Below, piece by piece: positions 17,640 to 25,027 of a DNA stretch of 64,000 nt. Position numbers and translations under genes: made by a program. A model generated the notes under the pieces. It saw only the letters and a list, made by a program, of their open reading frames with translations. It was not told where the DNA came from and searched no databases. Numbering within the stretch: the stretch's first letter is position 1; each line of letters opens with the position of its first letter. This stretch comes from Brevibacillus invocatus (GTDB lineage: Bacteria; Bacillota; Bacilli; Brevibacillales; Brevibacillaceae), in assembly GCF_003710915.1 (NCBI RefSeq), contig NZ_RHHR01000014.1, positions 1 to 64,000 on the forward strand. The letters are read 5' to 3'.

Positions 17640-18212
17640 ATGGACATGCGAACGATAGTAAAGAAAAATCCGATCATTGCTGCGACGGAGCTGGATCGGT
17701 TGGGTGAAGCCATTGAATCTCCAGCCTGCGCGATTCTTTTGATGTATAGCAAGCTGACACGGCTCATGGAGGAGGAGCAGCGTATTCGGGACTCGTCCAA
17801 ACCCATATTTTTGCATACGGACCTTATGAACGGTTTGTCCAATGACAAGGAGGCGTTTCGTTTCCTGTCCACGTATATCAAACCGACCGGCATCGTGACT
17901 ACCAAAGGCCCTATGATTCGCGCCGCAAAAAAAGAGGGGATGCTGACGATTCAGCGTGTCTTTTTGATTGATACGACTTCTCTGACGTCTACTATCAAAA
18001 ACGTACTGGAAAATCAGCCGGATGCGATCGAAATCATGCCGGGCATTGCTCCGTCTATCGTTCCTGTCTTCAAGGAGCAGCTGAAACAGCCGATCATTCT
18101 GGGTGGTCTGATTTGGAATCAGGAGCAGGTCCTGCAAGCCTTGGAGTATGGTGCGGATGCCGTTTCTTTAAGCAGGCCGGAATTGTGGAATCATATCGAT
18201 CAAGGCAGTTGA
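17640..18212 (+). CDS. glpP: Glycerol-3-phosphate-responsive antiterminator GlpP
   Basis: The 190-residue protein matches the GlpP family throughout ('HTDLMNGLSNDKEAFRFL', 'TKGPMIRAAKKEG', 'EIMPGIAPSIVPVF', 'PIILGGLIWNQEQV'). In Bacillus subtilis GlpP binds glycerol-3-phosphate and leader mRNA and prevents early termination at glpD and glpFK. Here it ends the importer operon rather than accompanying glpFK or glpD. A candidate RNA target is the leader at 8799-8926. Confidence 0.93.
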   Translation: MDMRTIVKKNPIIAATELDRLGEAIESPACAILLMYSKLTRLMEEEQRIRDSSKPIFLHTDLMNGLSNDKEAFRFLSTYIKPTGIVTTKGPMIRAAKKEGMLTIQRVFLIDTTSLTSTIKNVLENQPDAIEIMPGIAPSIVPVFKEQLKQPIILGGLIWNQEQVLQALEYGADAVSLSRPELWNHIDQGS

Positions 18213-18240
18213 TACGTTTGATGGCAAGGGGGAAGGAATC

Positions 18241-19824
18241 ATGGCTACGCTGGGTACGACACGCACGCTGACAGTGCTGCAAACAAGTGATGTACACGGG
18301 AGCATTTATCCCTTTTCGTATGCCGATCATGCGCCACGGGAGATCGGGATCGCCAAGCTCGCCTCCTTGATCAAAAAGGAGCGGGAAAAGTCCGAGCATC
18401 TGCTTCTCATCGACAGTGGAGACTTGATTCAGGGTACGCCTTTGGCCTACCATCATGCCAGGATATGTCCCGAAAAGCCCAATCCGATGATTCGCTGCCT
18501 GAACCAGCTTGGCTACGACGCGGCTGTACTAGGCAACCACGAATTCAATTACGGCATGCCTTTTTTGCAAAAAGCAATAGCGGAAAGCCGGTTTTCCTGG
18601 TTCTCGGCCAATCTGACGGATAGTACAGGAAATCCGTTTTTCGGTGATGCTTACTGGATCAAGCATTTTCCATCTGGATTAAAGGTGGGAGTCCTGGGGT
18701 TAACTACTGCCTACATTCCAAACTGGGAGCACCCAGAGCACATAGCAGGCATTTGTTTTCATGATCCGGTACAGACGGCTCGGAAGTGGGTTCCTGTCTT
18801 GCGCGAGCAGGAGAAGGTCGACATCGTCGTGGTTGCGTATCATGGAGGTCTGGAAAAGGATGAGAAGACAGGGGAAGCGACAGAAGCATTGACGAAAGAA
18901 AATCAAGGCTACGAGCTTTGCGAAGCGGTAGAAGGGATCGATGTGCTTCTCACGGGGCACCAGCACCGCAAGCTTGCGGCTACTATTTGCGGAGTGAGCG
19001 TGGTACAGCCAGGTCATGAAGGAAGAGCGCTTGGAAAAGTGATGCTTACTCTGCAAGCTTGCGAAACGGGCTGGGAGGTTGTCGACAAGCAAGCTCAGCT
19101 GGTATCTGTGGAGGGGGTGGAGCCTGATCCTGACATCATCGAGTTGGCGGCAGAGTATGAAGGGCAGACGCAGATGTGGCTGGATCAGCCGATCGGATAT
19201 ATCGAGGGAGATATGCGGATCGTGGACTCGATGGCAGTGAGGCTGAAGGAGCATCCTTTTATTGAATGGATCAACCGGGTGCAGATGGAGGTCTCCGGTG
19301 CCGCGATCTCGAATACTGCTCTGTTTGACAATGCTTCTGCCGGCTTGCCGGAATCAGTGACGATGCGCGATATCGTCAGTAATTACATCTATCCCAATAC
19401 GCTGAAGGTGTTGCGGGTGACGGGACAGGACATCAAGGATGCGCTGGAGCAGTCCGCAGCATATTTTGCACTGGACGAAAACGGTCAAATCGTCGTCAGT
19501 CCCGACTTCCTCTATCCAAAACCGCAGCATTACAACTATGATATGTGGGAAGGAATCTGCTATCAGATCCATGTGGCAAAGCCAATTGGTCATCGGATCG
19601 TCGGCTTGACCTATGATGGAATGCCGCTGGATAGGGAGGCGAAATACGAGGTAGTTATGAATCATTACCGTGCTGGCGGGGGCGGGAATTACGCCATGTT
19701 TCAGGGGAAACCGGTAGTCAGAGAAATCACGACGGAGGTCGCTGAGCTGTTGGCCGCGTATATGCTGGAACACGGCGCTCTTCAAGCGAAGGTGAATCAC
19801 AACTGGTCGGTGGTCATCGAATAG
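18241..19824 (+). CDS. 5'-nucleotidase / cyclic phosphodiesterase family metallophosphoesterase
   Basis: The 527-residue protein has the calcineurin-like phosphoesterase domain with 'QTSDVHG', 'DSGDLIQG', 'LGNHEFNYG' and 'LTGHQHR' metal motifs in the N-terminal half, followed by the 5'-nucleotidase C-terminal substrate domain. Typical members are secreted or wall-bound and start with a signal peptide; this one begins 'MATLGTTRTLTVLQTSDVHG' with no signal peptide, so it should be cytosolic. It follows glpP by 28 bp and ends at a terminator, closing the block. It may release phosphate from imported nucleotides or other phosphomonoesters. Confidence 0.88.
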   Translation: MATLGTTRTLTVLQTSDVHGSIYPFSYADHAPREIGIAKLASLIKKEREKSEHLLLIDSGDLIQGTPLAYHHARICPEKPNPMIRCLNQLGYDAAVLGNHEFNYGMPFLQKAIAESRFSWFSANLTDSTGNPFFGDAYWIKHFPSGLKVGVLGLTTAYIPNWEHPEHIAGICFHDPVQTARKWVPVLREQEKVDIVVVAYHGGLEKDEKTGEATEALTKENQGYELCEAVEGIDVLLTGHQHRKLAATICGVSVVQPGHEGRALGKVMLTLQACETGWEVVDKQAQLVSVEGVEPDPDIIELAAEYEGQTQMWLDQPIGYIEGDMRIVDSMAVRLKEHPFIEWINRVQMEVSGAAISNTALFDNASAGLPESVTMRDIVSNYIYPNTLKVLRVTGQDIKDALEQSAAYFALDENGQIVVSPDFLYPKPQHYNYDMWEGICYQIHVAKPIGHRIVGLTYDGMPLDREAKYEVVMNHYRAGGGGNYAMFQGKPVVREITTEVAELLAAYMLEHGALQAKVNHNWSVVIE

Positions 19825-19840
19825 GACCCATAACGGGCTC

Positions 19841-19870
19841 AGGCTGTCGAGAAAGTCGACAGCTATTTTT
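19841..19870 (+). terminator. Rho-independent terminator closing the glycerol-phosphate block
   Basis: GCTGTCGA and TCGACAGC pair perfectly around a 5-base loop and are followed by TATTTTTG. Confidence 0.85.
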
Positions 19871-19871
19871 G

Positions 19872-19916
19872 TTGCATGTTCGCATTCTGTTCGCATATAA
19901 TACAGAACAAACGTTC
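19872..19916 (+). promoter_or_regulatory. Promoter with LexA (SOS) box
   Basis: A -35 box TTGCAT (19872-19877), an 18-bp spacer and a perfect -10 box TATAAT (19896-19901) are followed at once by GAACAAACGTTC (19905-19916). This matches the Bacillus LexA/DinR box core GAAC-N4-GTTC, placed over the transcription start where LexA would block RNA polymerase. Confidence 0.7.
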
Positions 19917-19935
19917 TTGTTTGGAGGCGAACAAC

Positions 19936-20151
19936 GTGGTCAAGGAATTACATCGTGCAATGGCGCAGAATCAGCATATTCAGATCATTTACTTGGGCAG
20001 TCAGGGGCAGACGACTATGCGCACACTGCGACCATTGGAGATTGTGGATGGTCGACTGAAAGCTTACTGTCTGACCCGCAAGGCGCCGCGTGTTTTTGTC
20101 ATAGATCGGATTCTTGCCGTTGAGCCGGTGGTGATCCGACATGCTATGTGA
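19936..20151 (+). CDS. Short WYL-domain-like protein (71 aa)
   Basis: The start is the GTG at 19936, eight bases after GGAGG; the longer frame lies across the promoter. The product is little more than an SH3-like WYL-type fold: 'IQIIYLGSQGQTTMRTLRPL' followed by a strand-rich stretch ending 'RVFVIDRILAVEPV'. WYL domains usually sit in regulators of DNA-damage or defence genes and sense nucleic acid ligands. Here there is no attached DNA-binding domain, but the next gene encodes a winged helix. Its LexA box suggests induction by DNA damage. Confidence 0.7.
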   Translation: MVKELHRAMAQNQHIQIIYLGSQGQTTMRTLRPLEIVDGRLKAYCLTRKAPRVFVIDRILAVEPVVIRHAM

Positions 20152-20371
20152 CATCGAGCGAAAGGTACTCCGTGTGATCGCCAACTACTCAGCAGGCAGA
20201 CACAGGACACCGACGATCGACGAGCTGTGTGTCAAAACAGGACGTAACCGTGGCGGCATCATGATGGTGCTGGAAGTGCTGGCGAAAGAGAAATATATCG
20301 AATGGCAACGTTCGCAGCCGGATCAAATGGTTGTCCTGGAAGCATGGGAGAGAAAGGGGCCGGGGAAATGA
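20141..20371 (+). CDS. Small winged-helix protein (76 aa)
   Basis: The frame overlaps the preceding gene by 11 bases. The sequence 'KVLRVIANYSAGRHRTPTID' followed by 'ELCVKTGRNRGGIMMVLEVL' resembles the LexA N-terminal or similar winged helix-turn-helix, and no dimerisation or protease domain follows. It may form a split regulator with the WYL-like protein before it. I do not recognise a named family. Confidence 0.6.
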   Translation: MLCDIERKVLRVIANYSAGRHRTPTIDELCVKTGRNRGGIMMVLEVLAKEKYIEWQRSQPDQMVVLEAWERKGPGK

Positions 20372-20709
20372 CGACAAAGCCTGCAAAGGTGTTAGCTGCA
20401 AGTCGATGGGGATTGCCTCAACCGGAGAGCCTGTGCTTTGAGAAAAAGGAGGACGAAAGGCTGGTGCAACAGCCAGTCATCGAAAAATCTGATAGGGAAG
20501 CCTTTCACTACATGATTCGCGATGCTGGGCGGGAAGATTACGGCCTTTCCGTTGTGTGGTGGAAACCGGTAAAAGGCAATCTGGGGATGGTATGCAGCAT
20601 GTGGGGCGCTGTGAAATGGATCGATGCCCACGAGCGGCGCATAAAAATGGTGAACGATGAAGAAAGTCAGTGGATACCCATGGATCGGATAGTGGATGTG
20701 AAAAGCTAG
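20368..20709 (+). CDS. YolD-like protein (113 aa)
   Basis: The ATG overlaps the previous stop (ATGA). The C-terminal half fits the YolD-like family: 'WGAVKWIDAHERRIKMV' and 'QWIPMDRIVDVK' mirror the conserved 'I..ID...R.I.......WI.F..I..I' pattern. YolD-like genes normally precede a Y-family DNA polymerase (UvrX/DinB type) under LexA control. No polymerase gene follows here: a terminator comes 100 bp later. The function of YolD is not well established. Confidence 0.72.
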   Translation: MTTKPAKVLAASRWGLPQPESLCFEKKEDERLVQQPVIEKSDREAFHYMIRDAGREDYGLSVVWWKPVKGNLGMVCSMWGAVKWIDAHERRIKMVNDEESQWIPMDRIVDVKS

Positions 20710-20808
20710 CAGCGATAGATGTACTACCGTAATAATTCAAGTATGTGACACGTTGTCAAATTCTTCCCCTCTCATGTCGATAAATATGATATATAAATGT
20801 TAGTTGAA

Positions 20809-20841
20809 AACCCCTCTAAGGAAGTGGAACTTAGAGGGGTT
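20809..20841. terminator. Bidirectional terminator
   Basis: AACCCCTCTAAG and CTTAGAGGGGTT pair perfectly (12 bp) around a 9-base loop. It separates the rightward YolD operon from the leftward DUF3231 gene and can serve both. Confidence 0.85.
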
Positions 20842-20848
20842 GCTTATC

Positions 20849-21331
20849 CTAGGCGTGAACGAGTTCAGGGGTTTGCAAATGAAGCGGTGGTGGTACTAAC
20901 CACCCTTTTTCTTTATTGATTCGTAATAGTCTTCCGCCAAACTGCGCTTTTGTGATATGGAATTGACCAAACATCATACCGATATCTTCGCGAATAGATT
21001 GTCCCATGATTTGACTGCACGCAACTAATCCCGCTGCAATGTCCATCGATACGCCAGCAGCGATCTCAGGATCGTTAAATCGGGCACCCACTGGGATGCT
21101 TTCTAGAGATGCAACAGGACGTTCCTGTGCAGTTGGGGGAGGAGCAATCCCATTTACCTTCAGCAAGTTTTCGATTTGCTGAATTTCTTGTTTCATACCC
21201 TGAGTAAGATCCTCAAGAAAACTTTTAAGATCCTTGTCGCCAGTATGGTTAATAAACGTTTGATACGCTACCAGTAGCCCCTTTGTGGTTGCGAGATAGC
21301 TCCATACACCAAATACTTCACCATAATGCAT
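20849..21331 (-). CDS. DUF3231 family (ferritin-like, spore-coat-associated) protein
   Basis: The 160-residue product contains 'NHTGDKDLKSFLEDL', 'IPVGARFNDPEIAAGVSMDI' and 'GLVACSQIMGQSIREDIGMM', which I recognise as DUF3231, a helical-bundle family of Bacillota often linked with spores. In relatives the protein starts with about 12 more residues ('ILSGNPQNEP' before 'MHYGEVFG'). Those codons are present upstream in frame (21332-21361) but end at a TGA without a normal start codon, so the true start is either lost or an ATT at 21361. The annotated ATG at 21331 lacks a clear ribosome site. The gene may be slightly truncated and poorly expressed. Confidence 0.7.
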   Translation of the reverse strand: MHYGEVFGVWSYLATTKGLLVAYQTFINHTGDKDLKSFLEDLTQGMKQEIQQIENLLKVNGIAPPPTAQERPVASLESIPVGARFNDPEIAAGVSMDIAAGLVACSQIMGQSIREDIGMMFGQFHITKAQFGGRLLRINKEKGWLVPPPLHLQTPELVHA

Positions 21332-21456
21332 AGGTTCATTTTGTGGATTGCCGCTTAGAATTTCGTTTCACCCAGTGATATGGACTGCCTAGGCCTGATG
21401 AGAGCACATCTTAAAAGCATCCTCCAAGAAGGAGCGGAGCTGGGAAATCCAAAATC

Positions 21457-22875
21457 TTACAGATCGTAGTACAGCTCGTATTCCTTCGGATTGACGGTGC
21501 GCTCTACTTGTTGGATCTCATCACGCTTGTGGGAAATCCAGCTGTCGATCAGATCCTTTGTGAATACATCGCCCGCAAGCAAGAACTCGTGGTCGCTCTC
21601 CAATGCTTCCAGTGCTTCAGCCAGGGAACCAGGCAAGCTCTTGATTTCGTTTTTCTCTACGTCAGACAGATCGTAGATGTTTTTGTCGAGTGGCCCGAAG
21701 CCCATTTCGCGCGGGTCCAGCTTTTTCGCGATGCCGTCCAGGCCAGCCATCAGCATGGCGGCAAATGCCAGATATGGGTTGGCAGTTGAGTCTGGTGTGC
21801 GGAACTCGATACGAGAAGCTTTTGGTGTTACTGCCGCAACCGGGATGCGGACAGCAGCAGAGCGGTTTCCTTTGGAGAAGACCAGATTCACGGGTGCTTC
21901 GTAGCCAGGAACCAGACGTTTGAACGAGTTGGTGCTTGGGTTGGTCAGTGCGATCAGCGCTGGTGCGTGATGCAGGATACCCCCAATGTAGTGGAGTGCG
22001 GTTTCGCTCAGGTTGGCATAAGCGCCTTTTTCAAAGAACAGCGGAGTATCGCCGTCGAACAAGCTTTGGTGTACGTGCATGCCGGAACCATTGTCGCCGA
22101 CGATTGGCTTTGGCATGAAGGTAGCCGTTTTGCCGTGCTTGGCCGCTACGTTGCGCACGATGTATTTGAACAGGAGAAGGTTGTCTGCTGTGCGGGTCAA
22201 GGTATCAAAGCGGAAGTTGATTTCACCTTGTCCAGCAGTCGCAACCTCGTGGTGATGACGCTCTACTTTTATGCCGGATTGGGTCAGCAGGGTGCACATT
22301 TCATTACGGATATCGGCTTGTGTGTCAGTAGGCTGCACAGGGAAGTAGCCACCTTTGTTGCGGACTTTATAGCCCAGGTTTTGTCCTTCCTTGCCAGTGT
22401 TCCAGTACGCTTCTTCGGAATCAATATGATAGAACGAACCGGATGGACCGGACGCATAACGGACGTTGTCGAACAGGAAAAACTCGGATTCAGGGCCAAA
22501 GTAGGCAGCTGTAGCGATGCCGAGGTTTTTCAGATAGGCTTCCGCTTTCAGTGCAATACCGCGAGGATCGCGATCGTATGGGGAGTTGTCAGGGTTCAGG
22601 ATGTTACATACGATGTTCAGGGTTTTTTCTTCTACGAAAGGATCGATAAAGGCAGTAGCCGGATCAGGCATGGCCACCATGTCGCTTTCTTCGATGGATT
22701 TGTAGCCTGTCAAGCTGGAACCGTCGAAGGCTACACCATTTACGAAGGTGTCCTCGTCCACCGCATACGCTGGAACGGTTACGTGATGCTGACGACCGAG
22801 CAGATCCACGATACGGAAATCCACATATTTAATGTCTTCGGTTTCAATTGTCGATAACACATCTTTCATATTCAT
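21457..22875 (-). CDS. glnA: Glutamine synthetase type I (long form)
   Basis: The enzyme makes glutamine from glutamate, ammonia and ATP. The start is the ATG at 22875, eight bases after AGGAG. Catalytic motifs are present: 'GPESEFFLFD', 'EVATAGQGEINFRFD', 'NGSGMHVHQSLF' and 'RIEFRTPDSTANPYLAFA'. At 472 residues it is longer than the roughly 444-residue GSI-alpha enzyme of Bacillus. It also carries a 'DKNIYDL' loop like the adenylylation tyrosine of GSI-beta enzymes. No glnR gene precedes it, but a GlnR/TnrA box lies in its promoter, so it is probably an additional synthetase under nitrogen control. Confidence 0.93.
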   Translation of the reverse strand: MNMKDVLSTIETEDIKYVDFRIVDLLGRQHHVTVPAYAVDEDTFVNGVAFDGSSLTGYKSIEESDMVAMPDPATAFIDPFVEEKTLNIVCNILNPDNSPYDRDPRGIALKAEAYLKNLGIATAAYFGPESEFFLFDNVRYASGPSGSFYHIDSEEAYWNTGKEGQNLGYKVRNKGGYFPVQPTDTQADIRNEMCTLLTQSGIKVERHHHEVATAGQGEINFRFDTLTRTADNLLLFKYIVRNVAAKHGKTATFMPKPIVGDNGSGMHVHQSLFDGDTPLFFEKGAYANLSETALHYIGGILHHAPALIALTNPSTNSFKRLVPGYEAPVNLVFSKGNRSAAVRIPVAAVTPKASRIEFRTPDSTANPYLAFAAMLMAGLDGIAKKLDPREMGFGPLDKNIYDLSDVEKNEIKSLPGSLAEALEALESDHEFLLAGDVFTKDLIDSWISHKRDEIQQVERTVNPKEYELYYDL

Positions 22876-22952
22876 GCATAACACTCCTATTCACGAATGA
22901 TTTTTTAATGTCTAGTTGGAAAGTTCGTCTTTCGTGCTTCTTTATAGTATGA

Positions 22953-23018
22953 ATTATAGCTACAGTTCCAATTGTTCGTCAAGAGGTTTTCTAACCTTTA
23001 GTGTAAGTTTTTCTAACA
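22953..23018 (-). promoter_or_regulatory. glnA promoter with GlnR/TnrA box
   Basis: Reading leftward, TGTTA-N7-TTACA (23018-23002) matches the GlnR/TnrA consensus TGTNA-N7-TNACA exactly. It lies 20 bp upstream of a -35 box TTGACG (22982-22977), which is 18 bp from a -10 box TATAAT (22958-22953). A site upstream of -35 could be used for activation or repression. Confidence 0.75.
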
Positions 23019-23101
23019 TTGTATGTATAGTGTCGCAAATGGTTCCTTTTTTGTAGAATGGAGACGAGTGTTAAATCTATCGTTAAATGGGGGAGAGACG
23101 G

Positions 23102-24031
23102 ATGAGGGTACTGGTTCTGGGAGCTGGAGCGATAGGCGGTTATTTTGGAGGACGTTTGGCGGAAAGCGGTGTGGACGTGACTTTTCTCGTACGTGAGCGC
23201 AGACGTCAGCAGCTGGCTGAACGCGGTCTTCGTATTGAGAGCGTGCAAGGCAATTTTCATCTGGAAAAACCAAAATGGATCATGGCAGGGGAAGAAGCCG
23301 AGGCATTTGATGTCATCCTGTTGTCCAACAAAGCCTATCATCTGTCCGACAGTATCGAATCCATCGCTCCTTACGTAAGTAAAGATACCGTGATCATTCC
23401 TTTGCTCAACGGCATTGCGCACATGGAAACGCTGTGGGATCGCTTTGGCAAGGAAAATGTATTGGGCGGCCTTTGTTTTATCGAGTCCACCTTAAATGCA
23501 GACGGTGATGTCGTGCAAACCAGCAAGCTGCACGATACGGTCTTCGGGGAATGGGAAGGTGGAAAGAGTGAGCGTGTCCTGCAGATCGCAGAGGCATTTT
23601 CCAAAATCAATGGAAGGTTTAAAGCAAGCTCTTTTATCCAGCGGGAAGTATGGCATAAATATCTGTTTATCACAACGCTGTCGGGAATCACGACCTTGAT
23701 GAACGCAGCGGTAGGTCCAATTCAATCGTCGCCACATGGAGTAGAGCTGACGCGGCAATTGGCTGAAGAGATCGCTCTAGTCATGAAATCCTGGGATGCG
23801 CCCATCGATGCGGATATTGTAGATAAGCAGATCGAGATGTTTACCAGCACACATGCGGGCATGAAATCGTCCATGCTTCGCGACATGGAAAAAGGACTGC
23901 CTGTCGAGGGCGATCATCTGCAAGGCTATCTGTTGAAGCGTGCTGATCAGCTCGATCTCAGTACACCACTGCTGAAAGTGGTTTACAATAATCTGAAGGT
24001 TTACGAACAGAAGCGGGAAGCTGACAAATAA
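23102..24031 (+). CDS. 2-Dehydropantoate 2-reductase (PanE/ApbA family)
   Basis: The start is the ATG at 23102 behind GGGGGAGAG, five codons inside the longest frame. The 309-residue protein has the NADP-binding 'VLGAGAIGGYFGGRLAESG' at its N-terminus and the family lysine in 'ILLSNKAYH', with the C-terminal helical domain of ketopantoate reductases. The reaction reduces ketopantoate to pantoate for coenzyme A. No other pan gene is near, and several paralogues in Bacillota have uncertain substrates, so no gene symbol is given. Confidence 0.85.
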   Translation: MRVLVLGAGAIGGYFGGRLAESGVDVTFLVRERRRQQLAERGLRIESVQGNFHLEKPKWIMAGEEAEAFDVILLSNKAYHLSDSIESIAPYVSKDTVIIPLLNGIAHMETLWDRFGKENVLGGLCFIESTLNADGDVVQTSKLHDTVFGEWEGGKSERVLQIAEAFSKINGRFKASSFIQREVWHKYLFITTLSGITTLMNAAVGPIQSSPHGVELTRQLAEEIALVMKSWDAPIDADIVDKQIEMFTSTHAGMKSSMLRDMEKGLPVEGDHLQGYLLKRADQLDLSTPLLKVVYNNLKVYEQKREADK

Positions 24032-24080
24032 GGTATAATAACAGGAAGAAAAAAGTCATTTGATAATAGGAGGGGTAAAG

Positions 24081-25019
24081 ATGGAAGTCATCAAGATTTC
24101 CCCCCGCGGATATTGCTACGGAGTCGTGGATGCGATGGTACTGGCGGTAAAAACCGCACAAGACGCAAATGTTCCGCGCCCGATTCATATACTGGGTATG
24201 ATCGTACACAATGCTCACGTCGTAGAGGCGTTTGAAAAGCAAGGCATCAAGACGCTGGACGGGGAAGACAGAATGGCCCTGCTGGATCAGATTGATGAAG
24301 GGACAGTTATTTTCACCGCGCACGGCGTTTCTCCTGAGGTCCGCAAAAAAGCGCGAGACAAGGGATTGACTGTCGTAGATGCTACCTGCCCAGATGTGAC
24401 CAAGACCCATGATCTGATTCGTGAAAAGGTAAAAGACGGCTACCACGTGATCTACATCGGCAAAAAGGGACATCCCGAGCCAGAAGGTGCAATGGGCATA
24501 GCGCCGGAGCACGTACATCTGGTGCAAAAACTGGAAGACCTTGACGAAATGGGAGATGTTCCAGCGAACAAACTGATCGTGACCAACCAGACCACGATGA
24601 GTCAGTGGGATGTCAAGCACCTGATGGAAGCGATCGTGGAGCGTTATCCGCGGGTAGAGGTACACAACGAAATCTGTCTGGCTACGCAGGTTCGCCAGGA
24701 AGCAGTAGCCGCACAAGCGGGGGAAGCTGATTTGTGCATCGTCGTCGGCGATCCGCGAAGCAACAATTCCAACAGGCTGGCACAGGTGTCGGAGGAGATC
24801 GCCAATGTTCCTTCCTACCGCATCGCTGATCTGTCGGAGCTGGATATTGAATGGTTGAAAGGAAAGAAAAACATTGCGGTTACGTCCGGGGCTTCTACAC
24901 CTACACCATTGACCAAGGAAGTTATCAGCTTCCTGGAGCAGTTCGATGAATTCAACCCGGCCACATGGGAGAAGAAACGTACCGTTAATATGGCAAAAAT
25001 ATTGCCGGCGGTTAAATAG
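24081..25019 (+). CDS. ispH: 4-Hydroxy-3-methylbut-2-enyl diphosphate reductase
   Basis: The last enzyme of the methylerythritol phosphate pathway makes IPP and DMAPP through a [4Fe-4S] cluster. The ATG at 24081 behind AGGAGGGGT gives 312 residues. The three cluster cysteines are in 'SPRGYCYGV' (near residue 12), 'VDATCPDVT' and '[11 protein letters not shown]'; substrate-site motifs '[10 protein letters not shown]', 'TAHGVSPEV' and '[11 protein letters not shown]' are all present. The gene follows the PanE-like gene by 49 bp and is followed after 8 bp by the MFS gene. Confidence 0.95.
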   Translation: MEVIKISPRGYCYGVVDAMVLAVKTAQDANVPRPIHILGMIVHNAHVVEAFEKQGIKTLDGEDRMALLDQIDEGTVIFTAHGVSPEVRKKARDKGLTVVDATCPDVTKTHDLIREKVKDGYHVIYIGKKGHPEPEGAMGIAPEHVHLVQKLEDLDEMGDVPANKLIVTNQTTMSQWDVKHLMEAIVERYPRVEVHNEICLATQVRQEAVAAQAGEADLCIVVGDPRSNNSNRLAQVSEEIANVPSYRIADLSELDIEWLKGKKNIAVTSGASTPTPLTKEVISFLEQFDEFNPATWEKKRTVNMAKILPAVK

Positions 25020-25027
25020 GAGCTTGT

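Noticed and set aside
19878-19896. Direct repeat GTTCGCAT-N3-GTTCGCAT before the YolD operon as a second LexA site
   Set aside because: It has two half-sites in the same direction, not the facing GAAC/GTTC halves LexA needs; it is noted only as a repeat next to the real box.
21967-22857. A 296-codon open frame opposite glnA
   Set aside because: Antisense shadow of a strongly conserved gene without its own ribosome site.
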